The notes: generated by a model from the letters alone, not told the origin. A stretch of DNA of 64,000 nt from Maritimibacter alkaliphilus HTCC2654 (GCF_000152805.1 NZ_CH902578.1:3707906-3771905); one strand, 5' to 3'; counted from the first letter of the stretch, positions 20,001-28,895 are shown. Program-made: numbers and translations.

Positions 20001-20827
20001 CGCAGGACGACGATCCGCCCGGTCGTTTCCAGATGCGTGTAGTAGCCTGACCGTTTGCCCTTTTCCCAGCTCGAATCCGGGTGCGTCTTGACGATCACCT
20101 GCGCATCCGGGTTCTCGGTCAGGGCGGCGATCAGCATCCGCTCGAAATCGCTCTCGGTCAGCTTGCCGTAAACGGTGGACGCATCTGCAAACGCCTGATC
20201 GCAGACCAGAACGGCGCGGTCGTAGCCCTCGGGCAGCGTCGGCGCCTCCATCGGTTGGGCGTTGTATTTCGAGATGCGGCGCTCGACGAGCCGGTCGATC
20301 AGGCCCCGCGCCCGCGCCCGTTCCGCGTCGCTCAGTTCGCGGTCGCTGTTCAGGCGATGGATCAGGCGGTTGGGATAATCCGCCATGAAGTAATAGGCGA
20401 TATCGTCGTAGACATAGCCGAGGCAGGCGAATGAGGCGTTGCCTTCTTTGAAGGAATGCGCCCAGCTGTGCGAGGTCGCGACGAAGCCCGCCTCGAAAAA
20501 GATAGGGTCCGTGCCTTCGGGCATCGCGTCCAACGCGCGCACGCCGCCTTTGTGGGAATGTTCCGGGTCGCGGTAAATCGACCCGGAAATCAGGAAATCC
20601 CGGCTCTTGGCGAACGCGCTGTCATCGACGCCGACCGCCGCCGGGAAAAGCTGGCGCAGGTTCGCGCCGAAAAACCGCGTCAGGTTGTCGTTGATATAGC
20701 CCACGCCGATCTTGTGCGTGCGCCGGGCGAGGACGTGTTCACGGATGTCGATGGTCGGGTCGTGGCGGACCTGTCGCTGATCCAGAAGCTCCACGAAACG
20801 GCGAAAGGCGCGGTCGTTCTGCTTCAT
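17060..20827 (-). CDS. Trifunctional fusion: capsule-synthesis domain, GT2 glycosyltransferase, sulfotransferase
   Basis: A 1255-residue protein with three enzyme-type modules. Residues 1 to about 380 are a Capsule_synth (KpsC/KpsS-like) domain with VIVKTHPDS near 244-252 and VGTSQMGLEALFAGKKVV near 293-310. Residues 389 to about 600 are a GT2 domain with VSVIIPVHG and the DGDD catalytic motif at 477-480. Residues 785 to about 1050 are a sulfotransferase with the PAPS 5'-phosphosulfate loop GATKTGSTF at 792-800. The start at ATG 20827 lies two bases after the upstream gene, which argues against longer starts. It would extend a capsule-like glycan and sulfate it on one polypeptide; the acceptor is unknown. 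Confidence 0.85.
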   Translation of the reverse strand: MKQNDRAFRRFVELLDQRQVRHDPTIDIREHVLARRTHKIGVGYINDNLTRFFGANLRQLFPAAVGVDDSAFAKSRDFLISGSIYRDPEHSHKGGVRALDAMPEGTDPIFFEAGFVATSHSWAHSFKEGNASFACLGYVYDDIAYYFMADYPNRLIHRLNSDRELSDAERARARGLIDRLVERRISKYNAQPMEAPTLPEGYDRAVLVCDQAFADASTVYGKLTESDFERMLIAALTENPDAQVIVKTHPDSSWEKGKRSGYYTHLETTGRIVVLRDPVNPYTIFDMVDTVYVGTSQMGLEALFAGKKVVTFGAPFYGGWGLTDDRQAIPHRHRARTLEDIFHAFYIWYTIYHVPGCAVPSQVEDALDYIETHRPFPLPPTQAELDTPPKVSVIIPVHGVEAYIEDCIASVQAQTLREIEILPVNDVTPDNAQAIIDRLAKADPRIKPIVLDENVGQGFARNIAIDQAKGDFIWFIDGDDWMPNPEALETLVAVAEANGSDMVRGKKAAEAVFAKNGEYIYDRPDASEANFDQKIDRTTYAETPRILRNRHFWTWLYRRDWLNEIEGRFVTTQWEERAFLVRALTNARVLSLTTCPTTTYRIRPASTARRKRGPKDFDRMFMNFETTLQALGDHGARDRTSPLRPHLAFHMSQYIDHMILTEPYAYYQEMGGEAFQTFLDRVRGTLQSYDFRAGDYDATSTERRVQHNRAGAFQLAIAALRAGRPDLLDAAVNMRPIPQDELYKVYRHAPETPDDSDLQAALNHYARNGLVKTHAGRAPKPGKRPRIVVHIGATKTGSTFLQHLMETNRPALMRDGVWYPEVGLFWQRVRPHKQAGHSEFTRNAVRNEPGLRAHIEHGLALMGERIHTIALSSEAFFLQENAYQIANYFADYDVEMVVYLRRQDEWANAQYAEFVAGGAVGRVDGSFAEWLTTPETIARLDYAANIERWAEVIGRNKVKVRLFDKRAFEGGDLLTDFAKVTDLPVLLDLPQPDALQANSARLSTAHVELVRMYNAREFRNRDAYFTFIETVTTGFQKFRADRGLQMGRPWFLTEELAETLMRNARDTNAAIARTYFGREDGVLFDGEAQRPPAQDDALHAGEFALVAAAYDTAKPEDVVDAGVPDRLTQRATGPRVVNYGHFGWRLWLLTPIFETLYVKRAMPEVLPAFRREPADFARENWAQYTPFRIGLLYPNTPALGGFKVWVPIIRTALKLTGNTGMIPALERDPIAFMRASPSKPGRILSRIVFPRGEIR

Positions 20828-20829
20828 CT

Positions 20830-22050
20830 TCAAAAGGCCTTCTTGACCGGCGTGTCGACCTCGGCGGTGCCCCAGACCATTTCCCAAAGCTTCAGCCGGA
20901 TGATCTCGTCCCGGCTCGGTGCGGGCGCGACGGGACCGATGTCGAAGGCTTCGTAAAACATGTCCTCCCACATCGCGAAGACGACCTCGTTCGAATAGTT
21001 CCCGGCATAGCGTTCTTGTCCGGCTTCACCCATACGCTTGCGCAGATCGCCGTCCTCCATCAGCGGGCGCAGCGCCCCGGCCAGCGAGGCGACGGGATCG
21101 ACCCCATCGGCAAGCATCCCGGTCTCGCCATGCACGACCTGGGTGTTCACGCCATTGCAGGTTTCGAACCCGACCACGGGCAGGCCATGCGCCATCGCCT
21201 CACAGACCGTCATCGGGAATCCTTCCAGAAAGGACGGGATCGCGAAGATGTCGGCAGCGGCGAAGAACGGGTAGGGGTCGCTCGTCTCGCCATGCAGCAC
21301 GACACGGCTTCCCAGACCGAGCGAGCGGATCTGTTTCTTCAACGCGCCGGTCATCGAGCCACCCCCAACAATGTCGAGCGTCCAGTCGGGAAAGGCGCGC
21401 GCCAGCGTCGCGAAGGCCCGGATCAGGGTATCGACGTTCTTGCGCGGGACGAGCCGCGACACGGCGAGGATCGACTTGCGGCTCCGGTCCGCGCCGGGGG
21501 TCGCCATCTTGGCGGGCGGCGCGATGGTGTTCGGAACGATCCTGATCCGGTCGTGCAGGCTTTCGTGCAGCGAGTCGCGGAACGGCTCCACCAGCAGGTG
21601 AATAAGCGTCGCGCCCGCGAACGAGATTTCGCGTTCGGCAGGGTCGAACACGTCGAGCCACTTGGGGAAGCGCGGGTCGATATGTTCGGACAAAACGATG
21701 GGCACGCCCACCTTCTGCGCGCAGCGCACATAGCGGCAGAAGGTCCGGTTCATGTGCAGGCCGACGAGCAGGTCCAGAGACTTGGCGGCGACCGCGAGCA
21801 CCATCTTGTCGTCGGCCTGTTTGTCGTCCGCTTCCGTCAGGTGAATGAGGTCGATGCCGTCGTCGAGCGGCCAGCAGGACGGTCCCTTGGCGTCGTCGAA
21901 GGTAAAGATCGTGACGTCATGCCCGCGCTGCCGCATGGCGTTCGCCATCATATGACCGACGTTCTCGGTGCCGCCCCGGCCCTTGGTGATCCACGGAACG
22001 AAGAAGCCGATGCGCAGGCGGCGTCTGTCTGGCGTTCCGGTCTTGGCCAT
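20830..22050 (-). CDS. GT4-family glycosyltransferase
   Basis: A 406-residue retaining GT-B transferase. The N-terminal glycine-rich acceptor loop is KGRGGTENV. The C-terminal donor domain has ILAVSRLVPRKNVDTLI, VVLHGETSDPYPFF and the E-x7-E type motif in PSFLEGFPMTVCEAMAHG. It lies between kdsA (45 bases upstream) and the trifunctional fusion (two bases downstream), so it is probably co-transcribed and adds a sugar to the same surface polysaccharide. The donor cannot be deduced. Confidence 0.88.
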   Translation of the reverse strand: MAKTGTPDRRRLRIGFFVPWITKGRGGTENVGHMMANAMRQRGHDVTIFTFDDAKGPSCWPLDDGIDLIHLTEADDKQADDKMVLAVAAKSLDLLVGLHMNRTFCRYVRCAQKVGVPIVLSEHIDPRFPKWLDVFDPAEREISFAGATLIHLLVEPFRDSLHESLHDRIRIVPNTIAPPAKMATPGADRSRKSILAVSRLVPRKNVDTLIRAFATLARAFPDWTLDIVGGGSMTGALKKQIRSLGLGSRVVLHGETSDPYPFFAAADIFAIPSFLEGFPMTVCEAMAHGLPVVGFETCNGVNTQVVHGETGMLADGVDPVASLAGALRPLMEDGDLRKRMGEAGQERYAGNYSNEVVFAMWEDMFYEAFDIGPVAPAPSRDEIIRLKLWEMVWGTAEVDTPVKKAF

Positions 22051-22095
22051 ATGGTCCTCGTCGTCTGATGCCGCGGCGCAATAAGGATCAGTGGT

Positions 22096-22926
22096 CTACT
22101 GAATGAGTTCCCGCGTCAACGCGTCGTAGCGCACGAGCGCGGTGAGAACGCCGGCAAGCTCGTCGACCGGGATCATGTTCGGGCCGTCCGAAGGTGCGTT
22201 GTCCGGGTCTTCGTGGGTTTCGAGGAACACGGCGGACACGCCCACCGCACAGGCCGCCCGCGCGAGGATCGGCGCGAATTCGCGCTGCCCGCCCGAGGTC
22301 GTGCCTTGCCCGCCCGGCTGCTGCACCGAATGGGTCGCGTCGAACACCACCGGGTATCCGGTCTGGGCCATGATCGGCAGGCCCCGGAAATCGGTGACGA
22401 GCGTGTTGTACCCGAAGGATGTGCCCCGGTCGCAGAGCATGATCTTTTCATTGCCGGTCGAGGCGATCTTATCGGCCACGTTGCCAATGTCCCAGGGTGC
22501 CAAGAACTGGCCTTTCTTGACGTTGATCGCGCGGCCTGTCTCGCCAGCCGCCAAAAGCAAATCGGTCTGGCGGCACAGAAACGCGGGGATTTGCAGCACG
22601 TCGACCGCTTCGCCCACAGGGCCGCATTGATGCGCGTCGTGAACGTCGGTCAGAACCGGCACGCCGAACTCGTCGCGGATTTTCGACAGGATCGTCAGAC
22701 CCTCGTCCATCCCAAGGCCGCGCTTGGTCGAGATCGACGAGCGGTTCGCCTTGTCGTAGCTCGACTTGAAGATGAACTTGGCACCCGCGCTCTCGCAGGC
22801 CGCCGCGATCTTTTCGGCCATCATCCGGGCATGGTCGAGGCTTTCAAGCTGGCAGGGGCCGAGGATGAAGGCGACGGGGTTCTCGCCGCCCACGGTCAGG
22901 TCGAGGATATCGACGGTCTTGGTCAT
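22096..22926 (-). CDS. kdsA: 3-deoxy-D-manno-octulosonate 8-phosphate synthase
   Basis: A 276-residue TIM-barrel enzyme condensing arabinose-5-phosphate with PEP to Kdo-8-phosphate. It has the family hallmarks [50 protein letters not shown] and [11 protein letters not shown], and is close to the usual length of about 280. It overlaps kdsB by four bases (start at 22926, kdsB ending at 22923) and is the third gene of kdsD-kdsB-kdsA, supplying Kdo for lipopolysaccharide or capsule linkers. Confidence 0.96.
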   Translation of the reverse strand: MTKTVDILDLTVGGENPVAFILGPCQLESLDHARMMAEKIAAACESAGAKFIFKSSYDKANRSSISTKRGLGMDEGLTILSKIRDEFGVPVLTDVHDAHQCGPVGEAVDVLQIPAFLCRQTDLLLAAGETGRAINVKKGQFLAPWDIGNVADKIASTGNEKIMLCDRGTSFGYNTLVTDFRGLPIMAQTGYPVVFDATHSVQQPGGQGTTSGGQREFAPILARAACAVGVSAVFLETHEDPDNAPSDGPNMIPVDELAGVLTALVRYDALTRELIQ

Positions 22927-23723
22927 TGTGCGATGGCCTCCAGTGCCTGTTCGATCCGGGCGGTGTCATGCGGGTTGTTGAGTTCCCAGAACACCCGACC
23001 GCGCCCGTCCACTTCGACGCAGCGCACCGACGCGCCGTTGGCGAGGAAACGAAGCTGCTCCAACCCTTCGAGTTGCTCCAACTCGCACTCGCCCCACGCG
23101 GCATAATCCAGCAGGGTCTGGCGACGGTACGCATACACACCGACATGGTGAAACACCGGGATCGGGTCCATGTCCGCGACCTTTTTCGGGTCGAGCCACG
23201 GGATCACCTCTTTCGAGAAGTAGAGCGCGTTGCCCGCATTGTCGCGCACGGCGGTCGTGCCGCCGACCATGCCGTTCTTGCGGTCCTCGACGAAATTCCC
23301 ATAGGTCTCGCGGTCGCAGCGGATGATCGGCGTCGCCATCACCGCGTCCGGGTCACGCTTCATCTCGTCGATCAGCGCCTCCACGAACCACGGCGGGGTG
23401 AGCGGCGCGTCGCCTTGCAGGTTGACGATCAGGTCCGCATCCAGCCCCCCGTTCGTCACCGCATCGGCGCAGCGCGCCGTGCCGTTTTCGCAGTCGCGCG
23501 AGGTCATGATGACCTCGGCCCCGAACCGCTTGGCCGCATCCTCGATCCGCGCGTCATCGGTGGCGACATAGACCGCGTCCACACCGGGCACCGAACAGGC
23601 GGCCTCCCACGACATCTGGATCAACGACTTGTGGCTTCCGTCCGGCTGACGAACCGTGACCAGCGGCTTGCCGGGATAGCGGGTGGAGGCATAGCGGGCA
23701 GGGATCAGGATGACGGTCTTCAT
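22923..23723 (-). CDS. kdsB: CMP-Kdo synthetase
   Basis: A 266-residue cytidylyltransferase that activates Kdo with CTP for transfer. The N-terminus [18 protein letters not shown] is the classic KdsB signature; DVEVI-type acidic and [10 protein letters not shown] motifs follow, with [11 protein letters not shown] further on. It sits between kdsD and kdsA with four-base overlaps on both sides, so the three Kdo genes are translationally coupled. The length is slightly above the usual 250. Confidence 0.96.
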   Translation of the reverse strand: MKTVILIPARYASTRYPGKPLVTVRQPDGSHKSLIQMSWEAACSVPGVDAVYVATDDARIEDAAKRFGAEVIMTSRDCENGTARCADAVTNGGLDADLIVNLQGDAPLTPPWFVEALIDEMKRDPDAVMATPIIRCDRETYGNFVEDRKNGMVGGTTAVRDNAGNALYFSKEVIPWLDPKKVADMDPIPVFHHVGVYAYRRQTLLDYAAWGECELEQLEGLEQLRFLANGASVRCVEVDGRGRVFWELNNPHDTARIEQALEAIAQ

Positions 23724-24673
23724 TGGACACCCAAGCGTAGAAGGTCGTGAAGGTGGACGATCCCGATGGGCTTGCCATCCGCATCCACCACGAAAAGGGC
23801 CGAAACCGCGTGTTCTTCGATCTTCGACAGCGCCTGACTGACCGGCACGTCAGTCTTGGTCGTGATCGGCGTCTTGGTCATGATGTCTCGCGCGGTCTTG
23901 TCGAAAAGCCCGTCGATGTTGCGGCGCACGTCGCCGTCGGTGATGATGCCCGTAAGCTTGTCGCCCTCCATGATCCCGGCGGTGCCAAAGCCCTTTTCCG
24001 AAATCGTCAGAACGGCTTCCTTCATCGGCGTGTCCGGCGTCAGGATCGGCAGGCGGTCGCCGTCATGCATCACCTGACCCACGCGCATCAACTGCACGCC
24101 CAGCTTGCCGCCGGGGTGGAACACGCCGAAATCGGTGGGGCTGAAGCCGCGCTTCTGCATCAGGCTCGCCGCCAGCGCATCGCCCAAGGCCAGCGTCATG
24201 GTGGTCGAGGTCATGGGGGCCAGCCGGATCGGGCAGGCCTCCGGCACTTTCGGTAGAAGAAGCTGGCATTGCGAGGCCAACATCAGGGTCGAGCCGGGGA
24301 CGGAGGAAATCCCGATGATCGGAATGTCGAACCGCTGGCAGAATTCGATCATTACCAGAAGCTCGCTGGTCTCGCCCGAGTTCGAGATCAAAAGCGCCGT
24401 GTCATGCTCTTCGATCATCCCAAGGTCGCCATGCGCGGCCTCAGTCGGATGGATGAAGAACGCGGGCGACCCGGTGGACGACAGGGTGGCCGCGATCTTG
24501 CGCCCGATATGGCCCGACTTGCCCACGCCACCAACCACGACCTTGCCGTTTCGGTCGAGGATCAGCTGCGCGGCGGCCTCGAAATCTGCGGGCAGGCTGT
24601 CTGCAAGCGTGGTGAGCGCCGCGGCCTCGGACAAGAGAACATCGCGGGCGGTATCGATCACGGTCGTCGGCAT
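23720..24673 (-). CDS. kdsD: Arabinose-5-phosphate isomerase (SIS + CBS domains)
   Basis: 317 residues. The SIS sugar isomerase domain (about 1-190) has VVVGGVGKSGHIGRKIA and LLISNSGETSELL; two CBS repeats occupy the C-terminus (about 205-317). It converts ribulose-5-phosphate to arabinose-5-phosphate, the first committed step to Kdo. The length and CBS pair match KdsD/KpsF. ATG 24673 was chosen over an upstream start because of the purine-rich GGAAAAC before it. It heads the leftward Kdo/capsule block. KpsF (capsule paralogue) is the alternative name, since capsule-type transferases lie downstream. Confidence 0.93.
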   Translation of the reverse strand: MPTTVIDTARDVLLSEAAALTTLADSLPADFEAAAQLILDRNGKVVVGGVGKSGHIGRKIAATLSSTGSPAFFIHPTEAAHGDLGMIEEHDTALLISNSGETSELLVMIEFCQRFDIPIIGISSVPGSTLMLASQCQLLLPKVPEACPIRLAPMTSTTMTLALGDALAASLMQKRGFSPTDFGVFHPGGKLGVQLMRVGQVMHDGDRLPILTPDTPMKEAVLTISEKGFGTAGIMEGDKLTGIITDGDVRRNIDGLFDKTARDIMTKTPITTKTDVPVSQALSKIEEHAVSALFVVDADGKPIGIVHLHDLLRLGVQ

Positions 24674-24784
24674 GTTTTCCACAGTGTTTTCAGGCCGCCC
24701 CCGCGGTGGCCCGGTCGCGCGGACTCCTGTCACAATCGCCCCGTCGCGTCAACTTGGCCGCTCCCCCTGAACGGGGGTGCCGGG

Positions 24785-26983
24785 TCAGGCTGCGTGATGC
24801 CCGTCCAGCCCCGCGCGGATCAGCGCCGACAGCTCACCGGGGGGTGACGGCTTCTGCACGACAGGCGCGACCACGTCGCCCATCTGCTCGTCCGAAATGC
24901 CGGTATACCCGGACATGTAGATCACGGGCACTTTCGGGGCCATCGCGCGCACGGCGGCGGCGATTTCGAAGCCGCTCATCCCCGGCATGACCACATCCGT
25001 GAGGAGCAGATCGCAAGGCCCCGCACTCCCCAACCATTCGAGGGCTTCTGCACCCGACCGGGCGGTGGTCACGCGGTAGCCGAACCCTTCGAGCATGTCG
25101 CGCGTGATGGCGAGCAGATCGGGCTGATCGTCGACGACGAGGATGTGTTCGCCCGCACCGGGCGTGACGGGCTGATCGGTGGAGCGGCGCGGCGCGGCGC
25201 CTTCGGCACTCCCGCGCGGCAGTATCAGACGCACGGTGGTGCCGCGCCCGACCTCGGAATAGATTTTCAAAACGCCGCCGGATTGCTCGACGAAGCCGTA
25301 GACCACCGACAGGCCCAACCCGGTACCGTCCTGCTGGCCCTTCGTGGTGAAAAACGGGTCGGTCGCGCGGCGGCGCACCTCGGCACTCATGCCCGGCCCG
25401 TCGTCGCTGACCGAAAACTCCACGAAATCGCGTGCGCCCCCGTCCGGCCCCGGACGCCCCAACTGGCGCGACGACATGCCGTCGAGCGCGCGCGCCCGGA
25501 CGGTGATCGTGCTGCCATGTCCACTGGCCCGGATCGCGTCGCGGCTATTTAGCACGAGGTTCAGAACCGCGTTCTCGAACTGCCCGTCGTCGCATTGGAC
25601 CCAAAGCGGTGTTTCCGGCTCGACGATCTCCAGCCGGATCGACGCGTCGAGCGCCGGGCGCGACAGTTCCGCGACATTCGCCATCAGGGCCGCCACATCG
25701 TGCGACCGAGGCGCTCCCGGCTGGCGGCGCGCGAAGGTCAGCATCCGCCGGGTCAGATCGGCGCCGCGCCGGACCGCGTTGCGCGCCGTGTCGAGATAGC
25801 GGTTCCCGGTCTCCGACACGTCGTCGCGGGCAAGCTCGACGGCGTACTCGATGGTGCCCAGCAGGTTGTTGAAGTCATGCGCGATCCCGCCGGTCAGTTG
25901 CCCAAGTGCGTCGAGCCGCGCCGCGCGCTCGGCCTGTTGCCTGTTGCGCTCAAGCTCGCTCACATCGTCCAGCAGCACGACCGCCTGAACATCCTCGGAA
26001 GGCCGCGTGGCGATGGGCGCACTGGACACCTTGAGATAGCGCGGCATCTCGCCATCCCCGATGATGACGAGCGCGTCGCGGATCGTCTCGCCCCGTGCAG
26101 CGCGGACGAAAGGGTTCGCGGTCCCGGTCAGGGGTTCCATGTCGTCCACGCCGCGTGTCGGGATCAGGTCGGGCCAGTCGGCACCGGCCCCGAACACCTC
26201 CGGCGGAAGGATCGCCCGCGCCCCGGCGTTGTCGGCAACGATGGAGCCGCCCTTGTCCAATCCCAGAATACCGCTCTGCGCCGTTTCCAAAATCGCGTTC
26301 AGACGCGCATTCAGCGCCGCGATCCGACTGGTGTCGCGCGCCTTGGCCCGTTGCGACGACACGAGGGTCAGGGCGATCAGAAGGTTGCCAAGGAAGAAGG
26401 CACCGATCAGGGACACGACGAGCGCCGTGATGCGCAGCCGGTTGCGGTCGAGTTCCGCGCTCAGGGCGGCGTCGAATTGCAACTGGATGTCGACCAGATT
26501 GGCCACCGCATCCTCATCCGGCAGGCGCACCGCCGCGTCGATCTCGCCGGGCGAGGCCCCGCTGGCGTGAAGCCTGTCGATCTCGTCCAGCATGGCGTGA
26601 TACTCGGCCAGCGTCGCCCGCAGATCTTCGCTTTGGATCGGGACTCCGACCTCTGCGCCCAATTCGTCCAGAGCGTCGAGCAACTCCATCGCCGTCTGAT
26701 AGTCGGCCCGTGCCGCTTCGCCGTAGCGCCCGACATCCGCACGCAGAACGTGGTTCTTGAAGTTGTGGATGAAACCGCCGTAGCCGATGGCCCGCTCCAA
26801 CCCGCCGACGATCCGCGGCACCTCGCCGGTGACCAGTTCCATGTCGGCTTCGGAATCGAGAACGGTGCGGTAAAGCGCGATGGACCCGACGGCGAGGATC
26901 AAGACGATCAGAACCGCGACCGCACCGGTCCAGATCTTGCGGCCGGTCGACAGCATCGTGCTGGCCGCACGCCCCCGTGTCAC
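24785..26983 (-). CDS. Hybrid sensor histidine kinase with C-terminal receiver
   Basis: 732 residues. Membrane segments lie at about 19-38 and 184-207, flanking a helical periplasmic sensor. A PAS-like region (about 220-345) comes next, then a HisKA dimerisation domain with phospho-acceptor His369 in GGIAHDFNN. The ATPase domain has NLVLNSRDA, DDGPGM and GTGLGLSVVYGF. The C-terminal receiver has the phospho-Asp in LLLTDVVMPGMSG. The H-box type and FFTTK motif are those of the CckA-like group, but the periplasmic sensor makes it an environmental sensor. It follows a separate receiver protein with a four-base overlap. Confidence 0.93.
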   Translation of the reverse strand: MTRGRAASTMLSTGRKIWTGAVAVLIVLILAVGSIALYRTVLDSEADMELVTGEVPRIVGGLERAIGYGGFIHNFKNHVLRADVGRYGEAARADYQTAMELLDALDELGAEVGVPIQSEDLRATLAEYHAMLDEIDRLHASGASPGEIDAAVRLPDEDAVANLVDIQLQFDAALSAELDRNRLRITALVVSLIGAFFLGNLLIALTLVSSQRAKARDTSRIAALNARLNAILETAQSGILGLDKGGSIVADNAGARAILPPEVFGAGADWPDLIPTRGVDDMEPLTGTANPFVRAARGETIRDALVIIGDGEMPRYLKVSSAPIATRPSEDVQAVVLLDDVSELERNRQQAERAARLDALGQLTGGIAHDFNNLLGTIEYAVELARDDVSETGNRYLDTARNAVRRGADLTRRMLTFARRQPGAPRSHDVAALMANVAELSRPALDASIRLEIVEPETPLWVQCDDGQFENAVLNLVLNSRDAIRASGHGSTITVRARALDGMSSRQLGRPGPDGGARDFVEFSVSDDGPGMSAEVRRRATDPFFTTKGQQDGTGLGLSVVYGFVEQSGGVLKIYSEVGRGTTVRLILPRGSAEGAAPRRSTDQPVTPGAGEHILVVDDQPDLLAITRDMLEGFGYRVTTARSGAEALEWLGSAGPCDLLLTDVVMPGMSGFEIAAAVRAMAPKVPVIYMSGYTGISDEQMGDVVAPVVQKPSPPGELSALIRAGLDGHHAA

Positions 26984-27429
26984 TGATCGTTCCCCGCCTG
27001 ACGTCGCGCGAGCAGGTCGCCAATGATCCGGTTCAGCTGCTCCGGGTGGAAGGGTTTCGTCAACACCTCGTCCGCGCCAAGGCTTCCGGCGATCCTGAGC
27101 AGATGTTCCTGACCCGTGTGGCCGGTGGCACCCGACACCGCGATGATCGGAAGATCCGGCGGGGCCATGATCTCGGACTCGGGCCCCGGTCGCCGCACCC
27201 GGTTGATGAGAAGCAGGCCCCCGTCGGCCACGGGTCGGCCAAGGTCTCTTACGTAGATGTCGGTGATGAGCAGGTCGACCGCTTCGCGCGAGAGGATTTC
27301 CAGAGCCGCCGCCCCCCGTGCGACGACCGTGACCCGGTATCCGATCTTGCGCAGGCTCACCTCGAGCAGGAACCCGAAGTCGGGGTCGTCATCCATAATC
27401 AGGATGTGAGGTTGGAAAGGGTCGACCAT
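26980..27429 (-). CDS. Single-domain response regulator
   Basis: 149 residues consisting of one receiver domain and no output domain. The acidic pocket is DDD at 13-15, the phospho-Asp is Asp57 in LLITDIYV, and the conserved Lys is in VLTKPF. An insertion after the phospho-site (about 61-85) is unusual for this small fold. It precedes the hybrid kinase with a four-base overlap, so it is likely that kinase's partner, either as a CheY-like output or a phosphate sink. Confidence 0.9.
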   Translation of the reverse strand: MVDPFQPHILIMDDDPDFGFLLEVSLRKIGYRVTVVARGAAALEILSREAVDLLITDIYVRDLGRPVADGGLLLINRVRRPGPESEIMAPPDLPIIAVSGATGHTGQEHLLRIAGSLGADEVLTKPFHPEQLNRIIGDLLARRQAGNDQ

Positions 27430-27510
27430 GTCCGGGTCTCGCGCGCCTTATTCAACCGGGGCGAGGCCCGGCCATACATCACGCAACCCTCGCATGAAGC
27501 CCCGGGCGTG

Positions 27511-27539
27511 AAAAGGGGCACCGAACGCGTCGATGCCCC
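27511..27539 (-). terminator. Rho-independent terminator of the alpha/beta hydrolase gene
   Basis: GGGGCACCGA (27515-27524) pairs with TCGATGCCCC (27530-27539) around a five-base loop, with one G-T pair. On the minus strand a TTTT run follows the stem (27511-27514). It lies 22 bases after the hydrolase stop. Confidence 0.75.
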
Positions 27540-27560
27540 TGAAAAATCGTGAGTTTTAGA

Positions 27561-28721
27561 TTACTTGGTGTGCCCGCCAAGCGTTTCGGCGAACCAGTCC
27601 GCGATCAGCGAGCGGCCGTAGGACATATTGTCGGCCCCGACATGCTCGACTCCGCCCTCGTAGGGCGTGAAAATCTTCATCTCGCGGCGCGGGCTGTTGA
27701 CCAGTTGGTCGTAACTTTGGTGCGCGTATTCCAGCCCGATCTGGCGGTCGTTTTCGCCGTGGGTGATCAGGAACGGCACCTTGATCTTCTCCATCTGGCC
27801 AGTCAGGTCCATGCCCTTGGCCTTTTCCATGAAGTCGTCCTGATCGGTCGCGTCGAACACCCACCAGACGTGGTGCCAATAGTGCGGCACAGGGTTCTCG
27901 CCCTCGCGGCGCATCCGCTTTTCCTGCACTTCGGCCCAATTGTGGTTGGCGCCCCAGACCGCACCCGAGGCATAGCGCGGCTCGTTCGCGACGACACGCG
28001 GCACGTAGTAGCCGCCCAGCGAAATACCCGAGCAGCCGACGCGGGCGGCATCCACATCCGGGCGGCTTGCGGCGTATTCATAGACCGGCGTGCCCCAGCG
28101 TTCGCTGTCATAGGTGGCGTGAAGACCCTGAAGCCGGATCGATTCACCCGTGCCGGGCTGATCGACGCACAGGGTCGAGATGCCGCGCCGCGCCAGTTCG
28201 TGCGGCAGCCAGGTCCAGTAAAGCAGCTCCTTGTTGGAATCGAGCCCGTTCAGGAACACGACGCAGGGGCCTTCGCCTTCGATGCCCTCGCCCTTGGTGA
28301 AATAGGCGGGGATCACCTTGTCGCCATAGGGAATCTCGACCCGCTCGCAGTTCTCGTTTCGATAGCGCGCGTATTTGTCGAAACATTCCAGTGCCTTGGC
28401 GAAGGTTTCCTTGCGCCCCGGATGACCGTGGCCCTGCATCCGTTCGGCGGTCAGCAGGTAGAGACTGGCCCGGCGCAGCTTGTCACCGGCCGAAAAGAGC
28501 CGATCCTTGCCCTCGTCCTCTTCCGCCTGCGCGATCAGGTCGTTGGCCTTTTTCATCCATTCCTTCAGGAACTCCGCCGTTCCCGCGTCCTCGCCCGCTT
28601 CCGCCTTTTCAAGCAAGGGCTTCGACATATCCATGATCTCGCCAAGCTCGGCGCCGGATGCCATCGCGATCGACAGCGACAGGTTCCACACGTAGTTCGG
28701 AAAATACTCGAAAAGTGCCAT
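27561..28721 (-). CDS. Alpha/beta-hydrolase, C-C bond hydrolase-like
   Basis: 386 residues. A helical N-terminal cap (about 1-110) precedes an alpha/beta-hydrolase core with CVVFLNGLDSNKE and a nucleophile elbow GCSGISLGGYY. A late acidic residue is in THGENDR and the catalytic His is in EHVGADN. This cap-plus-core layout resembles the 2,6-dihydropseudooxynicotine hydrolase group, which cleaves C-C bonds in ring catabolism. It is divergent to an extradiol dioxygenase at 28896, whose product it might cleave. A candidate operator (28756-28771) lies just before its start. Confidence 0.8.
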   Translation of the reverse strand: MALFEYFPNYVWNLSLSIAMASGAELGEIMDMSKPLLEKAEAGEDAGTAEFLKEWMKKANDLIAQAEEDEGKDRLFSAGDKLRRASLYLLTAERMQGHGHPGRKETFAKALECFDKYARYRNENCERVEIPYGDKVIPAYFTKGEGIEGEGPCVVFLNGLDSNKELLYWTWLPHELARRGISTLCVDQPGTGESIRLQGLHATYDSERWGTPVYEYAASRPDVDAARVGCSGISLGGYYVPRVVANEPRYASGAVWGANHNWAEVQEKRMRREGENPVPHYWHHVWWVFDATDQDDFMEKAKGMDLTGQMEKIKVPFLITHGENDRQIGLEYAHQSYDQLVNSPRREMKIFTPYEGGVEHVGADNMSYGRSLIADWFAETLGGHTK

Positions 28722-28755
28722 GCACGTCCCTCCTCAGATGTTGGGCGGACGCTAA

Positions 28756-28771
28756 TTAGACGAGCGACCAA
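28756..28771. promoter_or_regulatory. Candidate operator, TTGGTCGATCGACCAA-like
   Basis: TTAGACGAGCGACCAA matches 13 of 16 positions of the perfect palindrome at 50152-50167. It sits 35 bases before the hydrolase start and in the shared region upstream of the dioxygenase, a normal place for a repressor site. Confidence 0.4.
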
Positions 28772-28895
28772 TGTGAAATTGAATCGGTGCACCCAAGGTA
28801 TCTGTTTCGTGGATAGCGTGGATGGGAACAAACAATTTCTCCAATACCAAGCGGGATCATAGGTTGGCCGCTGACGACGAATTGGGAGGACAACC

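Noticed and set aside
24763-24777. Hairpin CCCCC-TGAAC-GGGGG as terminator of the histidine kinase
   Set aside because: Only five base pairs and no T-run on either strand follow it.
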